64,000 nt of DNA from an uncultured Spartobacteria bacterium (GTDB lineage Bacteria; Verrucomicrobiota; Verrucomicrobiia; Chthoniobacterales; Chthoniobacteraceae), in the NCBI GenBank assembly GCA_903933715.1, contig CAIZLD010000017.1:61300-125299 (forward strand). Direction: 5' to 3'. This document shows, in pieces, positions 38,141 through 47,426 of this stretch (the first letter of the stretch is position 1; every line of letters begins with the position of its first letter). Under the pieces are notes generated by a model. It did not search any database. It was not told the DNA's origin and worked only from the letters and a program-made list of their open reading frames with translations. The translations under genes and the position numbers were made by a program.

Positions 38141-38349
38141 AAAATGATGGTTTAGGCCAAAGAGTGGCCTTGGCAGGGGCTCGCGGTCAATGCGATTCGG
38201 GCGCACTTCCGGTCTGGATTTTAGTTGCGCCCAAACGGGATCCGGGTCCGATTACAGAAAGGGCTTGCCGCACGCCTTTGGCCCGATAGACTCTCCCAAC
38301 GTCCTCGAAGAACGGAGCGTATGCCGTGTTCGGGGCGTTTTTTCTGTGA

Positions 38350-39639
<1,290 letters not shown>

Positions 39640-39676
39640 CTGCCGCCCAAGCGGTGCGAAGTTTCAACCTGAATCC

Positions 39677-40408
39677 GTGACGAACACCCGTTCCCAATCC
39701 ATTCCGCTGGGTAGCGCTCCCCGGCATATTGCCATCATCATGGATGGCAACGGCCGCTGGGCTCACGGCAAGGGGCTGGAACGTCTCAATGGCCACGAGC
39801 GGGGGGCGGAAGCCGTTCGCGATTGCGTCAAGGGGTGCCGGGAACTCGGGGTCGAATACCTGACGCTCTACGCCTTTTCCACCGAAAACTGGAAGCGGCC
39901 TAAAGCGGAAGTGATGGGGTTGATGAAGCTGCTGGAACGGTTCATCAGCAAGGAACTCCCGGAGCTTAACGCCCAGGGGGTCCGTTTGCAGACCATCGGG
40001 CGCACCAGCGACCTGCCCGAATCGACCCGGGCCGCCTTGTCCGGCGCCATCGAATCCACCGCAGCGAACACCGGGCTCACGCTCGTCCTTGCGCTGAGCT
40101 ATTCGAGCCGGGTGGAGATCGTCGATGCCGTCCAAAGCCTCGCCCGCGAAGTGCAGGCGGGCCGGCTCAATCCCGCCGCCATCGACGAGGCCGCCATCGC
40201 CCGCCATCTTTACACCCGCGATTACCCGGACCCGGAATTGCTCATCCGCACCTCGGGCGAAATGCGGCTTTCCAATTTTCTGCTCTGGCAACTGAGCTAC
40301 ACCGAGTTCTATATTACCGACACTTTGTGGCCCGATTTCCGCAAAGACGACCTGTATGAGGCCGTCCGCGCTTTTGGCAAACGTCAACGCCGCTTTGGGG
40401 GCATTTAG
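39677..40408 (+). CDS. uppS: Isoprenyl (undecaprenyl) diphosphate synthase
   Basis: PRHIAIIMDGNGRWAHGKG, TLYAFSTENWKRP, LLIRTSGEMRLSNFLLWQLSYTEFYITDTLWPDF. Start GTG 39677 or ATG 39596 (overlapping purA). Confidence 0.95.
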   Translation: MTNTRSQSIPLGSAPRHIAIIMDGNGRWAHGKGLERLNGHERGAEAVRDCVKGCRELGVEYLTLYAFSTENWKRPKAEVMGLMKLLERFISKELPELNAQGVRLQTIGRTSDLPESTRAALSGAIESTAANTGLTLVLALSYSSRVEIVDAVQSLAREVQAGRLNPAAIDEAAIARHLYTRDYPDPELLIRTSGEMRLSNFLLWQLSYTEFYITDTLWPDFRKDDLYEAVRAFGKRQRRFGGI

Positions 40409-40569
40409 GGCATGTCACAAAATAACTGCTACATCTGGCTGGTTCTTTTGACCGCTGACGGCGTTGCTCGTCAGTCACAGATCACCGTGGATATGTTCCT
40501 TCCTCGCGCCTTGTCAGCGGCCAAAACTCCTGCGCCATCTTGTAACACTAATTTTGTGACAAGCCCCTA
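40406..40569. repeat. 164-bp TA-bounded palindromic (MITE-like) element
   Basis: Left TAGGGCATGTCACAAAATAACTGCTACATCTGGC.. vs right reverse complement TAGGGGCTTGTCACAAAATTAGTGTTACAAGATGGC..; about 56-bp imperfect arms ending in ccgctgac. Confidence 0.85.
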
Positions 40570-40575
40570 GATTCG

Positions 40576-42009
40576 ATGGATAAATCCCAGACCATACTTG
40601 TCGTCGATTCGGAGACCGACTACCTCGATTGGGTCCGCAAGCAGCTCGAAGCGCCCAACCTCCAGGTCATCACCGCCACAGCCGCTGACGAAGCCTACAA
40701 ACTTTACTGCCGCCACTCGCCCGACCTGCTCATCACTGAGACCCATTTGCAGCCGTTCAGCGGGCTCGAACTCCTCGTCAAAGCCCGGCAGCGCGATCCC
40801 AACGCGATGGTCATCCTGACCAGCGCCTTCGGGACCACGCAGACCGTCATCGAGTCGATGAAGCTCGGCGCGTTCGACTTCCTGCGCAAAGAGGGGCTTC
40901 CGTTTAATTTGAAGCATGTCGTGGACGCCGCGCTGACCGAGCAGGAGCAGATGCGTTCGGCGATCACCTTCAAGCCGCAGCTCACTGTCGAGCAGCACCA
41001 GGACAGCATCGTGGGCCAGTCGCTCCCGATGCAGCAGGTGTTCAAAATGGTCGGGCGCGTTTCCCACTCCGACGCCCCGGTCATGATCACCGGCGAGAGC
41101 GGCAGCGGCAAGGAACTCGTCGCCCGCGCCATCCATCATTACAGCCAGCGCAGCAGCAAAGATTTCATCGCCATCAATTGCGCCGCCATCCCGGAGCAGC
41201 TCCTTGAAAGCGAGCTTTTCGGCCATGAAAAAGGGGCGTTCACCGGAGCCGTCGTCCAGCGGGCGGGCCGGTTTGAGCAATGTAACGGCGGCACCCTCTT
41301 TTTGGACGAGATCGGCGACATGCCGATTGCCATCCAGAGCAAGATTTTGCGCGTGCTCCAGGAAGGGGAGTTTTCACGCGTCGGCGGCAACGAGACGCTT
41401 AAAACCGACGTCCGCGTGGTCGCCGCCACCAACAAGAACCTCGAACAGGAAGTCGGGCGCAAGACCTTCCGCGAGGATTTATTTTACCGGCTTAACGTCG
41501 TGCGCATCCAGCTCCCGCCGCTGCGCCAGCGCGTCGAAGATATCCGGCTTTTAGCCGAGTATTTCCTCCAAAAAGTCGCGGCCAAAAAGCACCTGCCGCG
41601 CCTGCGCCTGAGCGAGGAAGCGATCCGGATGATGGAATCGTATCCGTGGCCCGGCAACGTCCGCGAACTGGAGAACACCATCCAGCGGGCCACCGTGTTG
41701 GCGACCAGCGACGTCATCCTCCCCAAAGACCTCCCCCTCGGCAGCAACGACAGCGTGCCGCTCGAAGCCGAAATGGGAACGACCGCCAACCTGACGAAGG
41801 AAAGCGCCCTCGAATTTTTGCTCCAAACCGCCCAAGCCGATCCCGAGGTGCAACTTTTACCATGGCTGGAACGGGAGTTCACGCTCCACGCGATGAAGAT
41901 CACCAAAGGCAACCAAGTGCGAGCCGCGAAACTGCTGGGGATCACGCGAGCCACATTGCGGAAACGAATCGAGATTTTCGGGATAACGAAGGAGTTGAGC
42001 ATTTCGTAG
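40576..42009 (+). CDS. Sigma-54-dependent transcriptional regulator, NtrC family (receiver-AAA+-Fis HTH)
   Basis: GESGSGKELVARAIH, FGHEKGAFTGAVVQ (GAFTGA), GTLFLDEIGDMP, C-terminal KGNQVRAAKLLGITRATLRKRI; receiver domain with Asp to Glu change. Confidence 0.94.
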   Translation: MDKSQTILVVDSETDYLDWVRKQLEAPNLQVITATAADEAYKLYCRHSPDLLITETHLQPFSGLELLVKARQRDPNAMVILTSAFGTTQTVIESMKLGAFDFLRKEGLPFNLKHVVDAALTEQEQMRSAITFKPQLTVEQHQDSIVGQSLPMQQVFKMVGRVSHSDAPVMITGESGSGKELVARAIHHYSQRSSKDFIAINCAAIPEQLLESELFGHEKGAFTGAVVQRAGRFEQCNGGTLFLDEIGDMPIAIQSKILRVLQEGEFSRVGGNETLKTDVRVVAATNKNLEQEVGRKTFREDLFYRLNVVRIQLPPLRQRVEDIRLLAEYFLQKVAAKKHLPRLRLSEEAIRMMESYPWPGNVRELENTIQRATVLATSDVILPKDLPLGSNDSVPLEAEMGTTANLTKESALEFLLQTAQADPEVQLLPWLEREFTLHAMKITKGNQVRAAKLLGITRATLRKRIEIFGITKELSIS

Positions 42010-42065
42010 GGAGAAGGACCCGGAAGAGTCTCTCGCAATGACCCAAAGAGGGAAACTCCTGATTG

Positions 42066-42083
42066 ACGCATGACGTCATGCGT
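42066..42083. promoter_or_regulatory. Perfect 18-bp palindrome ACGCATGACGTCATGCGT, candidate HigBA operator
   Basis: Followed directly by TATAAAT (-10-like), 15 bp upstream of the toxin start codon. Confidence 0.6.
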
Positions 42084-42097
42084 TATAAATTGCTGGA

Positions 42098-42379
42098 GTG
42101 ATTCATTCATTTCGCTCGAAGGAGACTGAGAAGATTTGGCTGGAAATCCCGTCGCGGAAATTGCCGGGGGAGATCCAGCGCGTTGCCTTGCGCAAACTGA
42201 TCGGACTCAATCAGGCGGAACGATTGGAGGATCTGCGCGTGCCTCCGGGCAACCGGCTCGAAGCTCTCAAAGGCCGTCGAGCGGGGGCGCACAGCATCCG
42301 CATCAATGACCAGTGGCGTATCTGCTTTGTCTGGCAAAACGGAGACGCCCACGAAGTCGAGATCGTCGATTACCATTAA
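42098..42379 (+). CDS. higB: HigB/RelE-superfamily toxin
   Basis: MIHSFRSKETEKIWLEIPSRKLPGEIQRVALRKLIGLNQAERLEDLRVPPGNRLEALKGRRAGAHSIRINDQWRICFVWQNGDAHEVEIVDYH. Confidence 0.92.
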   Translation: MIHSFRSKETEKIWLEIPSRKLPGEIQRVALRKLIGLNQAERLEDLRVPPGNRLEALKGRRAGAHSIRINDQWRICFVWQNGDAHEVEIVDYH

Positions 42380-42384
42380 ATATC

Positions 42385-42693
42385 ATGAGCAAAGCCAATC
42401 TTCATCACATCACTCCGGGGGAAATCCTCTTGGAGGAATACATGACGCCGATGGGCCTCTCGCAAAACGCCCTGGCTCGCGCTTTGGGGGTTCCGGCGCG
42501 CCGGGTGAACGAGATCGTCCATGGCAAGCGCGCCATTACGCTGGATACCTCGCTGCGGCTCGGGCGCTTCTTTGGTCAGTCGCCCCGCTTTTGGCTCAAT
42601 ACGCAGATCGAATGCGACATGCGCGAGGCTGCTTCCTTGGTGGAACGGGTTAACCGGGAAGTCCGCCCGTTCACCCCCGCGCACGCAGCCTAA
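42385..42693 (+). CDS. higA: HigA-family XRE antitoxin
   Basis: ITPGEILLEEYMTPMGLSQNALARALGVPARRVNEIVHGKRAITLDTSLRLGRFFGQSPRFWLNTQIECDM. Confidence 0.94.
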   Translation: MSKANLHHITPGEILLEEYMTPMGLSQNALARALGVPARRVNEIVHGKRAITLDTSLRLGRFFGQSPRFWLNTQIECDMREAASLVERVNREVRPFTPAHAA

Positions 42694-42697
42694 AGGT

Positions 42698-43489
42698 ATG
42701 GCCGACGTCTCTCAATCCGCAATCTGGAACGGTTCGGAGTTTGTCCCGTGCAGCGGCATCCCGGTTTCGGATCGGGGGTTCCGCTATGGGATGTCGCTTT
42801 TTGAAAGCCTCGCGGTTCGCGGGGGCAAGGCCGAGTTCCTCGCCGCCCATATCGCACGACTGGAAGCCGCTTGCCGCCGCTGCGGTTGGACGGTAGACCG
42901 CGACGCATTCGCTGCCTCTGGCGCGTGGCTGGAAGCGATCCCCGGCCCGATGTTTGCGCGGATTTACGTGACCGCGGGCGATGGCGGTCCGGCGGCTCCG
43001 GTTTTGGCTCCGCGTATTCTGCTCTTTGCGGAGCGAAGGGGCGCGGCGGGGGCGACGGACTCGCTCCGGCTCCGTATTCATCCCGAACCGTTTTTGCCGC
43101 TGCTGGACGGGCTCAAGACCGCAAATTACTGGGCCAACGCCGAGGCGTTGCGTATGAGCCGCGCCGCCGGGTGCGACGAAGCCCTCCTTCTGAATCCGCG
43201 CGGGGTGCTCATCTCCGCGTGCATGGCCAATGTCTTTGTGGAACTGGACGGCGCGTGGGTGACGCCGCCGGTCAGCAGCGGGGCGCGGGCCGGGGTGGTG
43301 CGCGAGTGGGTGATGCGGCGGCGCGAGGTGCGCGAACGCGAGCTTTCCGCCCCTGATTTGGAAAAAAGCACCGCATGTTTTCTCACAAGCTGCTGGTCGG
43401 GGGTGACGCCGGTGGCCGCGCTGGAAGGGCGGGAGCTCGACACGCGCTTTGCCGAAGAACTGCGCGCCGAGTTTTTCAACCGGGAATAA
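42698..43489 (+). CDS. Class IV aminotransferase (aminodeoxychorismate lyase PabC-like)
   Basis: VSDRGFRYGMSLFESLAVRGGKAEFLAAHIARLEAAC, LKTANYWANAEALRMSRAAGCDEALLLNPRGVLISACMANVFVE; adjacent to pabB-like gene. Confidence 0.87.
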   Translation: MADVSQSAIWNGSEFVPCSGIPVSDRGFRYGMSLFESLAVRGGKAEFLAAHIARLEAACRRCGWTVDRDAFAASGAWLEAIPGPMFARIYVTAGDGGPAAPVLAPRILLFAERRGAAGATDSLRLRIHPEPFLPLLDGLKTANYWANAEALRMSRAAGCDEALLLNPRGVLISACMANVFVELDGAWVTPPVSSGARAGVVREWVMRRREVRERELSAPDLEKSTACFLTSCWSGVTPVAALEGRELDTRFAEELRAEFFNRE

Positions 43490-43494
43490 ACGGG

Positions 43495-44736
43495 ATGAGC
43501 CTTCCGCAAATGCAGGAGATTGCCGCGCTCCATCTCGCTCCGGTGGAAGTCGCCGCCCGATGCCGCGGTTTGCCGGGGATGGTGTTTTTCGATTCCGCGC
43601 AAACCGGGAACGCCTGGTCGTTTGTCGCCGCGCAACCTTCGTTGATTTTAAAAGGGCGAACGGAAGCAGACTGGACGTCGCTGGCCGGGGAAATCGCCCA
43701 TCGGCAAATCGATAGATGCCACGGAAGCGGCATTCCGCTTGGGTTCGCGGCCGGTTGGGTGGATTACGATGGCTCGTTTTGCTTTGCATTTTACGAGCGA
43801 TTACTGGCCTTCTCCCATGAATCAGCCCGCTGGGTTTCCGTCGGGGGCGCTTATCCGCAATGGGCTGCGACATTGGCGGCTCCAACTGAACCCGGTGGTT
43901 GGGATGCGCCGTGTTTTTCGGCGACGATGCAGCGCGAAGATTTCATGGCCCGCGTGGAACGCGCCCAGGAATACATTGCAGCCGGGGATATTTACCAAGT
44001 CAACCTGTCGCACCGTTTTGCCGCGCCGTGGTCCGGGGGCGATTCGTTTGCTTTTTACCGGGAACTGCGCCGCTGTTCTCCCGCGCCATACGCGGCATTC
44101 CTTTCGCTCCCCGGTCGGGACGTGCTTTCCTCCTCGCCCGAGCTGTTTTTGGAAATCAACGGACGGCAAATCCGCACCCGTCCGATCAAAGGCACGCGCC
44201 CGCGCCGGAGCGATCCCGAGGAGGACGCCCGCAGCGCCCGCGAGCTGGTCGCCTCACCCAAAGAACAAGCCGAGCTGATCATGATCACCGATTTGGAACG
44301 CAACGATCTCGGGCGCGTTTGCGACTTCGGGAGCGTGCGTGCGAGCGAGGTGCTCAAGCTGGAACGGTTCGCGCAAGTTTTCCATTTGGTCTCCACGGTC
44401 GAAGGGAGCTTGCGGGGAGACGTGGATCACGTTGCGGCGTTGCGCGCCTGTTTCCCCGGCGGCTCCATCACCGGGGCGCCCAAAAAGCGGGCGATGGAAA
44501 TCATCGCCGAACTCGAACCGGTGCCGCGCGGCTTGTTCACCGGAGGGATTGGCTACTTTGGATTCAACGGCACATCGCAATTTAACATCGCCATCCGCAC
44601 GGTGGTGATTGAAAGCGGCGAAGCGCACTTTCACGTCGGGGCGGGGATTGTCGCCGACTCGCAACCGGCAGCGGAGTGGCAGGAGACGCTCGACAAAGCA
44701 GCGGGCATTTTGCTGGCGGCGAACTGGAAGCGTTAA
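43495..44736 (+). CDS. pabB: Aminodeoxychorismate synthase component I
   Basis: AGDIYQVNLSHRFAAP, LFLEINGRQIRTRPIKGTRPR, LIMITDLERNDLGRVCDFGSV, GGSITGAPKKRAMEIIAELEP, GAGIVADSQPAAEWQETLDKAA. Confidence 0.92.
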   Translation: MSLPQMQEIAALHLAPVEVAARCRGLPGMVFFDSAQTGNAWSFVAAQPSLILKGRTEADWTSLAGEIAHRQIDRCHGSGIPLGFAAGWVDYDGSFCFAFYERLLAFSHESARWVSVGGAYPQWAATLAAPTEPGGWDAPCFSATMQREDFMARVERAQEYIAAGDIYQVNLSHRFAAPWSGGDSFAFYRELRRCSPAPYAAFLSLPGRDVLSSSPELFLEINGRQIRTRPIKGTRPRRSDPEEDARSARELVASPKEQAELIMITDLERNDLGRVCDFGSVRASEVLKLERFAQVFHLVSTVEGSLRGDVDHVAALRACFPGGSITGAPKKRAMEIIAELEPVPRGLFTGGIGYFGFNGTSQFNIAIRTVVIESGEAHFHVGAGIVADSQPAAEWQETLDKAAGILLAANWKR

Positions 44737-44751
44737 TGGATAAAAATTAAT

Positions 44752-44871
44752 TAGGAAGCCAAGAAGCCAGGAAAAAGAGGGGTGGAATAGGGGGTTCTGT
44801 TTTTGGAACGCTCAACGGCGTCCATCCCTCTCACTCCCTCTTCTGCCTTTTCCTGGGCATCCCTTCCATCC
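44752..44871. repeat. Copy of TAGGAAGCCA element (right end degenerate)
   Basis: taggaagccaagaagccaggaaaaagagg...cttttcctgggcatcccttcc. Confidence 0.7.
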
Positions 44872-44890
44872 GGCTGCTCCATCAATTCGT

Positions 44891-45090
44891 TTGGGCATGT
44901 GTCTGGCACGCTGTCCCCGGGATCATATTCCATTTGTAGTTCAGTGCCAAAATTACGCGTGGTCGCAGAACGATTACACTCATGGATCGACGCAAATCGC
45001 CACCTACGCGCTCACGCTGGTTGTGACCCCGGCTCTCCCGGTGGTCTCGATCAGCAGCAACTTCAGCTACTACAATCCTCCCTTCCCCCT
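44891..45090 (+). pseudogene. Possible remnant of a secreted/Ig-like repeat protein
   Basis: In-frame ARCPRDHIPFVVQCQNYAWSQNDYTHGSTQIATYALTLVVTPALPVVSISSNFSYYNPPF with no credible start or continuation. Confidence 0.25.
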
Positions 45091-45239
45091 TATTTTGATG
45101 CGTGAACCTTTGGGCCGGAGTTTTGGGGATCGCTCTGGCCCGGCGTTTCTCCGATCCCGGGCTCGGCAAACCTCCCCGTCTGCATTCGCTTCCCATCGAC
45201 ATCCAATCGTCCTATTCTTTCGTTGCATTGCTGACCAAC

Positions 45240-46253
45240 ATGAGTACGAAACTTCAATGGGGCTTGATCGGAACCGGGGGGATCGCGCGGACCTTTGCTC
45301 GCGGCCTGCGCGAATCCCAGACGGGGGAACTGGCCGCCATCGGCAGCCGCTCCAAAGAAACCGCCCTGGAATTCGCCAAAGATTTCCCCGCCAGGTGCCA
45401 CGGCAGCTACGAGGCGCTTCTTGCCGATCCACAGGTCCAAGCCGTCCATATTTCCACCCCTCACATGGCCCACGCCAAATGGGCGATCCGGGCCGCCGAA
45501 GCGGGCAAACACATTTTATGCGAGAAACCGCTCGCCATGAATGAAGAGGAGGCGCTCGCCGTCATTGAAGCCGCCCGCCACAACAAGGTTTTCCTAATGG
45601 AAGCGTTTATGTACCGCTGCCATCCGCAAACCGCCAAGCTTCTGGAATGTATCGCCAGCCAGCCGATTGGCGAAATCAAGCTCATCCGGGCCACGTTCAG
45701 TTTCTCGTTCCCCTACGATCCCCAATGCCGCCTGCTCAATGCCGAACTCGGCGGCGGCGGCATCCTGGATGTCGGTTGTTATTGCACCTCCATGTCGCGG
45801 CTTATTGCCGGAGCCGCCACCGGCAAGCCGTTCCTCAACCCGCTCGAAGTCAAAGGGAGCGGGCATATCGGCGTGACCGGAGTGGACGAATACGCGATCG
45901 CCTCGCTCAAGTTTTCCAATGGCATCCTGGCCCAGATCGCGGCGGGCGTGCAGTTGGATCTGGAAAACAACGTGCGCATCGTCGGCTCCGAAGGAAGCCT
46001 CTTAATCCCTGATCCGTGGGCCATCAACCGGGGCAAGGCCGGGTTCTCCAAAATCCTCCTTTTCAAGAGCCACATCCCGGAAGAAATCGTGATCGAAACC
46101 GACCGCGGGCTCTATGCGCTGGAGGCAGACCATGTTGCCGAACAGATCGCCCTGGGCCGCACGCAATCCCCAGCCGTCCCATGGGACGACACCCTTGGCA
46201 ACATGCAGACGCTCGACCGCTGGCGCGCCGAGGTGGGGGAAAAGCTGACATGA
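45240..46253 (+). CDS. Gfo/Idh/MocA family NAD(P)-dependent oxidoreductase
   Basis: MSTKLQWGLIGTGGIARTFARGLRES, HAKWAIRAAEAGKHILCEKPLAMNEEEA, GGGILDVGCYCTSMSRL. Confidence 0.93.
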   Translation: MSTKLQWGLIGTGGIARTFARGLRESQTGELAAIGSRSKETALEFAKDFPARCHGSYEALLADPQVQAVHISTPHMAHAKWAIRAAEAGKHILCEKPLAMNEEEALAVIEAARHNKVFLMEAFMYRCHPQTAKLLECIASQPIGEIKLIRATFSFSFPYDPQCRLLNAELGGGGILDVGCYCTSMSRLIAGAATGKPFLNPLEVKGSGHIGVTGVDEYAIASLKFSNGILAQIAAGVQLDLENNVRIVGSEGSLLIPDPWAINRGKAGFSKILLFKSHIPEEIVIETDRGLYALEADHVAEQIALGRTQSPAVPWDDTLGNMQTLDRWRAEVGEKLT

Positions 46254-46321
46254 GGTAGTGTCGTCACGAGATATGCACGCCATCCAGTTCGGCTTTTTGC
46301 GCTCATCCCATCCCGTGAACT

Positions 46322-46909
46322 TTACGGAACTGGCGGCCCGCTCAGGATGGTCCGGGGGCGCTTGTAAGCTCCACGGGGGGGCTGGGCATTGGGCGGACGC
46401 GTATTGACCGGGTTCAAATTAGGCGGAAGCGGCGGGTTCCCAGCCGAAGGCGGTGCGCCCTGGACCCCTGTCGTCGGGGTTCCCTGGGCAGCGGCCGCCA
46501 AAAGCGCTTCATCAAACCCGATGACCCCGTATTCGCTCCCTTTTTTGAGAGTGACTTTGGTTTTACCAATGGAATCCGACCACTCGACGCTCGCGATGGT
46601 GATGTCGTGATAGGAATCCTGATTTGAAAGCGAAAAGCGTTGCGATTGATCGCGGGTGGCGATGGAGACAAACTCCCCTTGCGAAAGCCGGACAATGCCG
46701 GTGAGGATGAAATCTTTGGCAAACCCGGCGGCCTCGGTTGCGGGTGAAGGCGGGGCGGCCTGGCTGGCCAGGGCAAAGGGGGATTGATCCAACATCGCCT
46801 GGTAACGTTCCAGCGGGGTCACCGCAGGCAAATCCCCGGCCCAGGCAAAGCTTGCCCAGCCCAACCCCATCCCGGCGCTGAAAAAAAGAAGGTTTAGCTT
46901 AGAGAGCAT
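46322..46909 (-). CDS. Secreted protein, possible type II secretion/type IV pilus accessory (PilP/GspC-like position)
   Basis: MLSKLNLLFFSAGMGLGWASFAWA signal; DFILTGIVRLSQGEFVSIATRDQSQRFSLSNQDSYHDITIASVEWSDSIGKTKVTLKKGSEYGVIGFDE; last gene of the PilMN/PilO-like cluster. Confidence 0.55.
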   Translation of the reverse strand: MLSKLNLLFFSAGMGLGWASFAWAGDLPAVTPLERYQAMLDQSPFALASQAAPPSPATEAAGFAKDFILTGIVRLSQGEFVSIATRDQSQRFSLSNQDSYHDITIASVEWSDSIGKTKVTLKKGSEYGVIGFDEALLAAAAQGTPTTGVQGAPPSAGNPPLPPNLNPVNTRPPNAQPPRGAYKRPRTILSGPPVP

Positions 46910-47426
46910 ACCATTTGGCGATTTTGAACCGGCAAGCCATCCGGGCGGGATTGCCGGGATCGATCCGCAAATTAGCCGATTCAAAAACGATGAACCGGTC
47001 CGGCTGCTGGAGCGCGTGCATGAATTTGATCAGCCCCGGCCACGAACTTTTGGTGGCCACCTGGACGCTTACCGAGCGGCAGCCTGGTTGCATTTCGACG
47101 CCGCCCAATTCAGGGCTCTCGAGCAGCACGTCATTGGCGCGGGCCACCTCTTTGACTTCATTCAAAAGCAGCACCCCGGCCTGGTCGGGATGGTTGAGCT
47201 TGGGCTGGTGGGAATCGACCCAGGCCGCGCGCGCAGCCCACCGGTCGCTCTCGGCGAGGATCGATTTCATCGACTCGATTTGGGAACGTTTGGCGCGCAG
47301 ATCGGACTGGATTGCGGCGTTGCGAGCTGTCATCCAGGAAAGCAGGAACGCATTGCCCAAGACAAAGAGCAGCAAGGCCACCCCGGCCAGCAGATAGCGT
47401 TCGCGTTGGGTCAGGCGGCTCATCAT
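46899..47426 (-). CDS. PilO/GspM-like membrane protein
   Basis: One N-terminal TM helix (LLAGVALLLFVLGNAFLLSWM), coiled coil, then ferredoxin-like domain; position between PilM/N-like and secreted gene. Confidence 0.65.
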   Translation of the reverse strand: MMSRLTQRERYLLAGVALLLFVLGNAFLLSWMTARNAAIQSDLRAKRSQIESMKSILAESDRWAARAAWVDSHQPKLNHPDQAGVLLLNEVKEVARANDVLLESPELGGVEMQPGCRSVSVQVATKSSWPGLIKFMHALQQPDRFIVFESANLRIDPGNPARMACRFKIAKWYAL

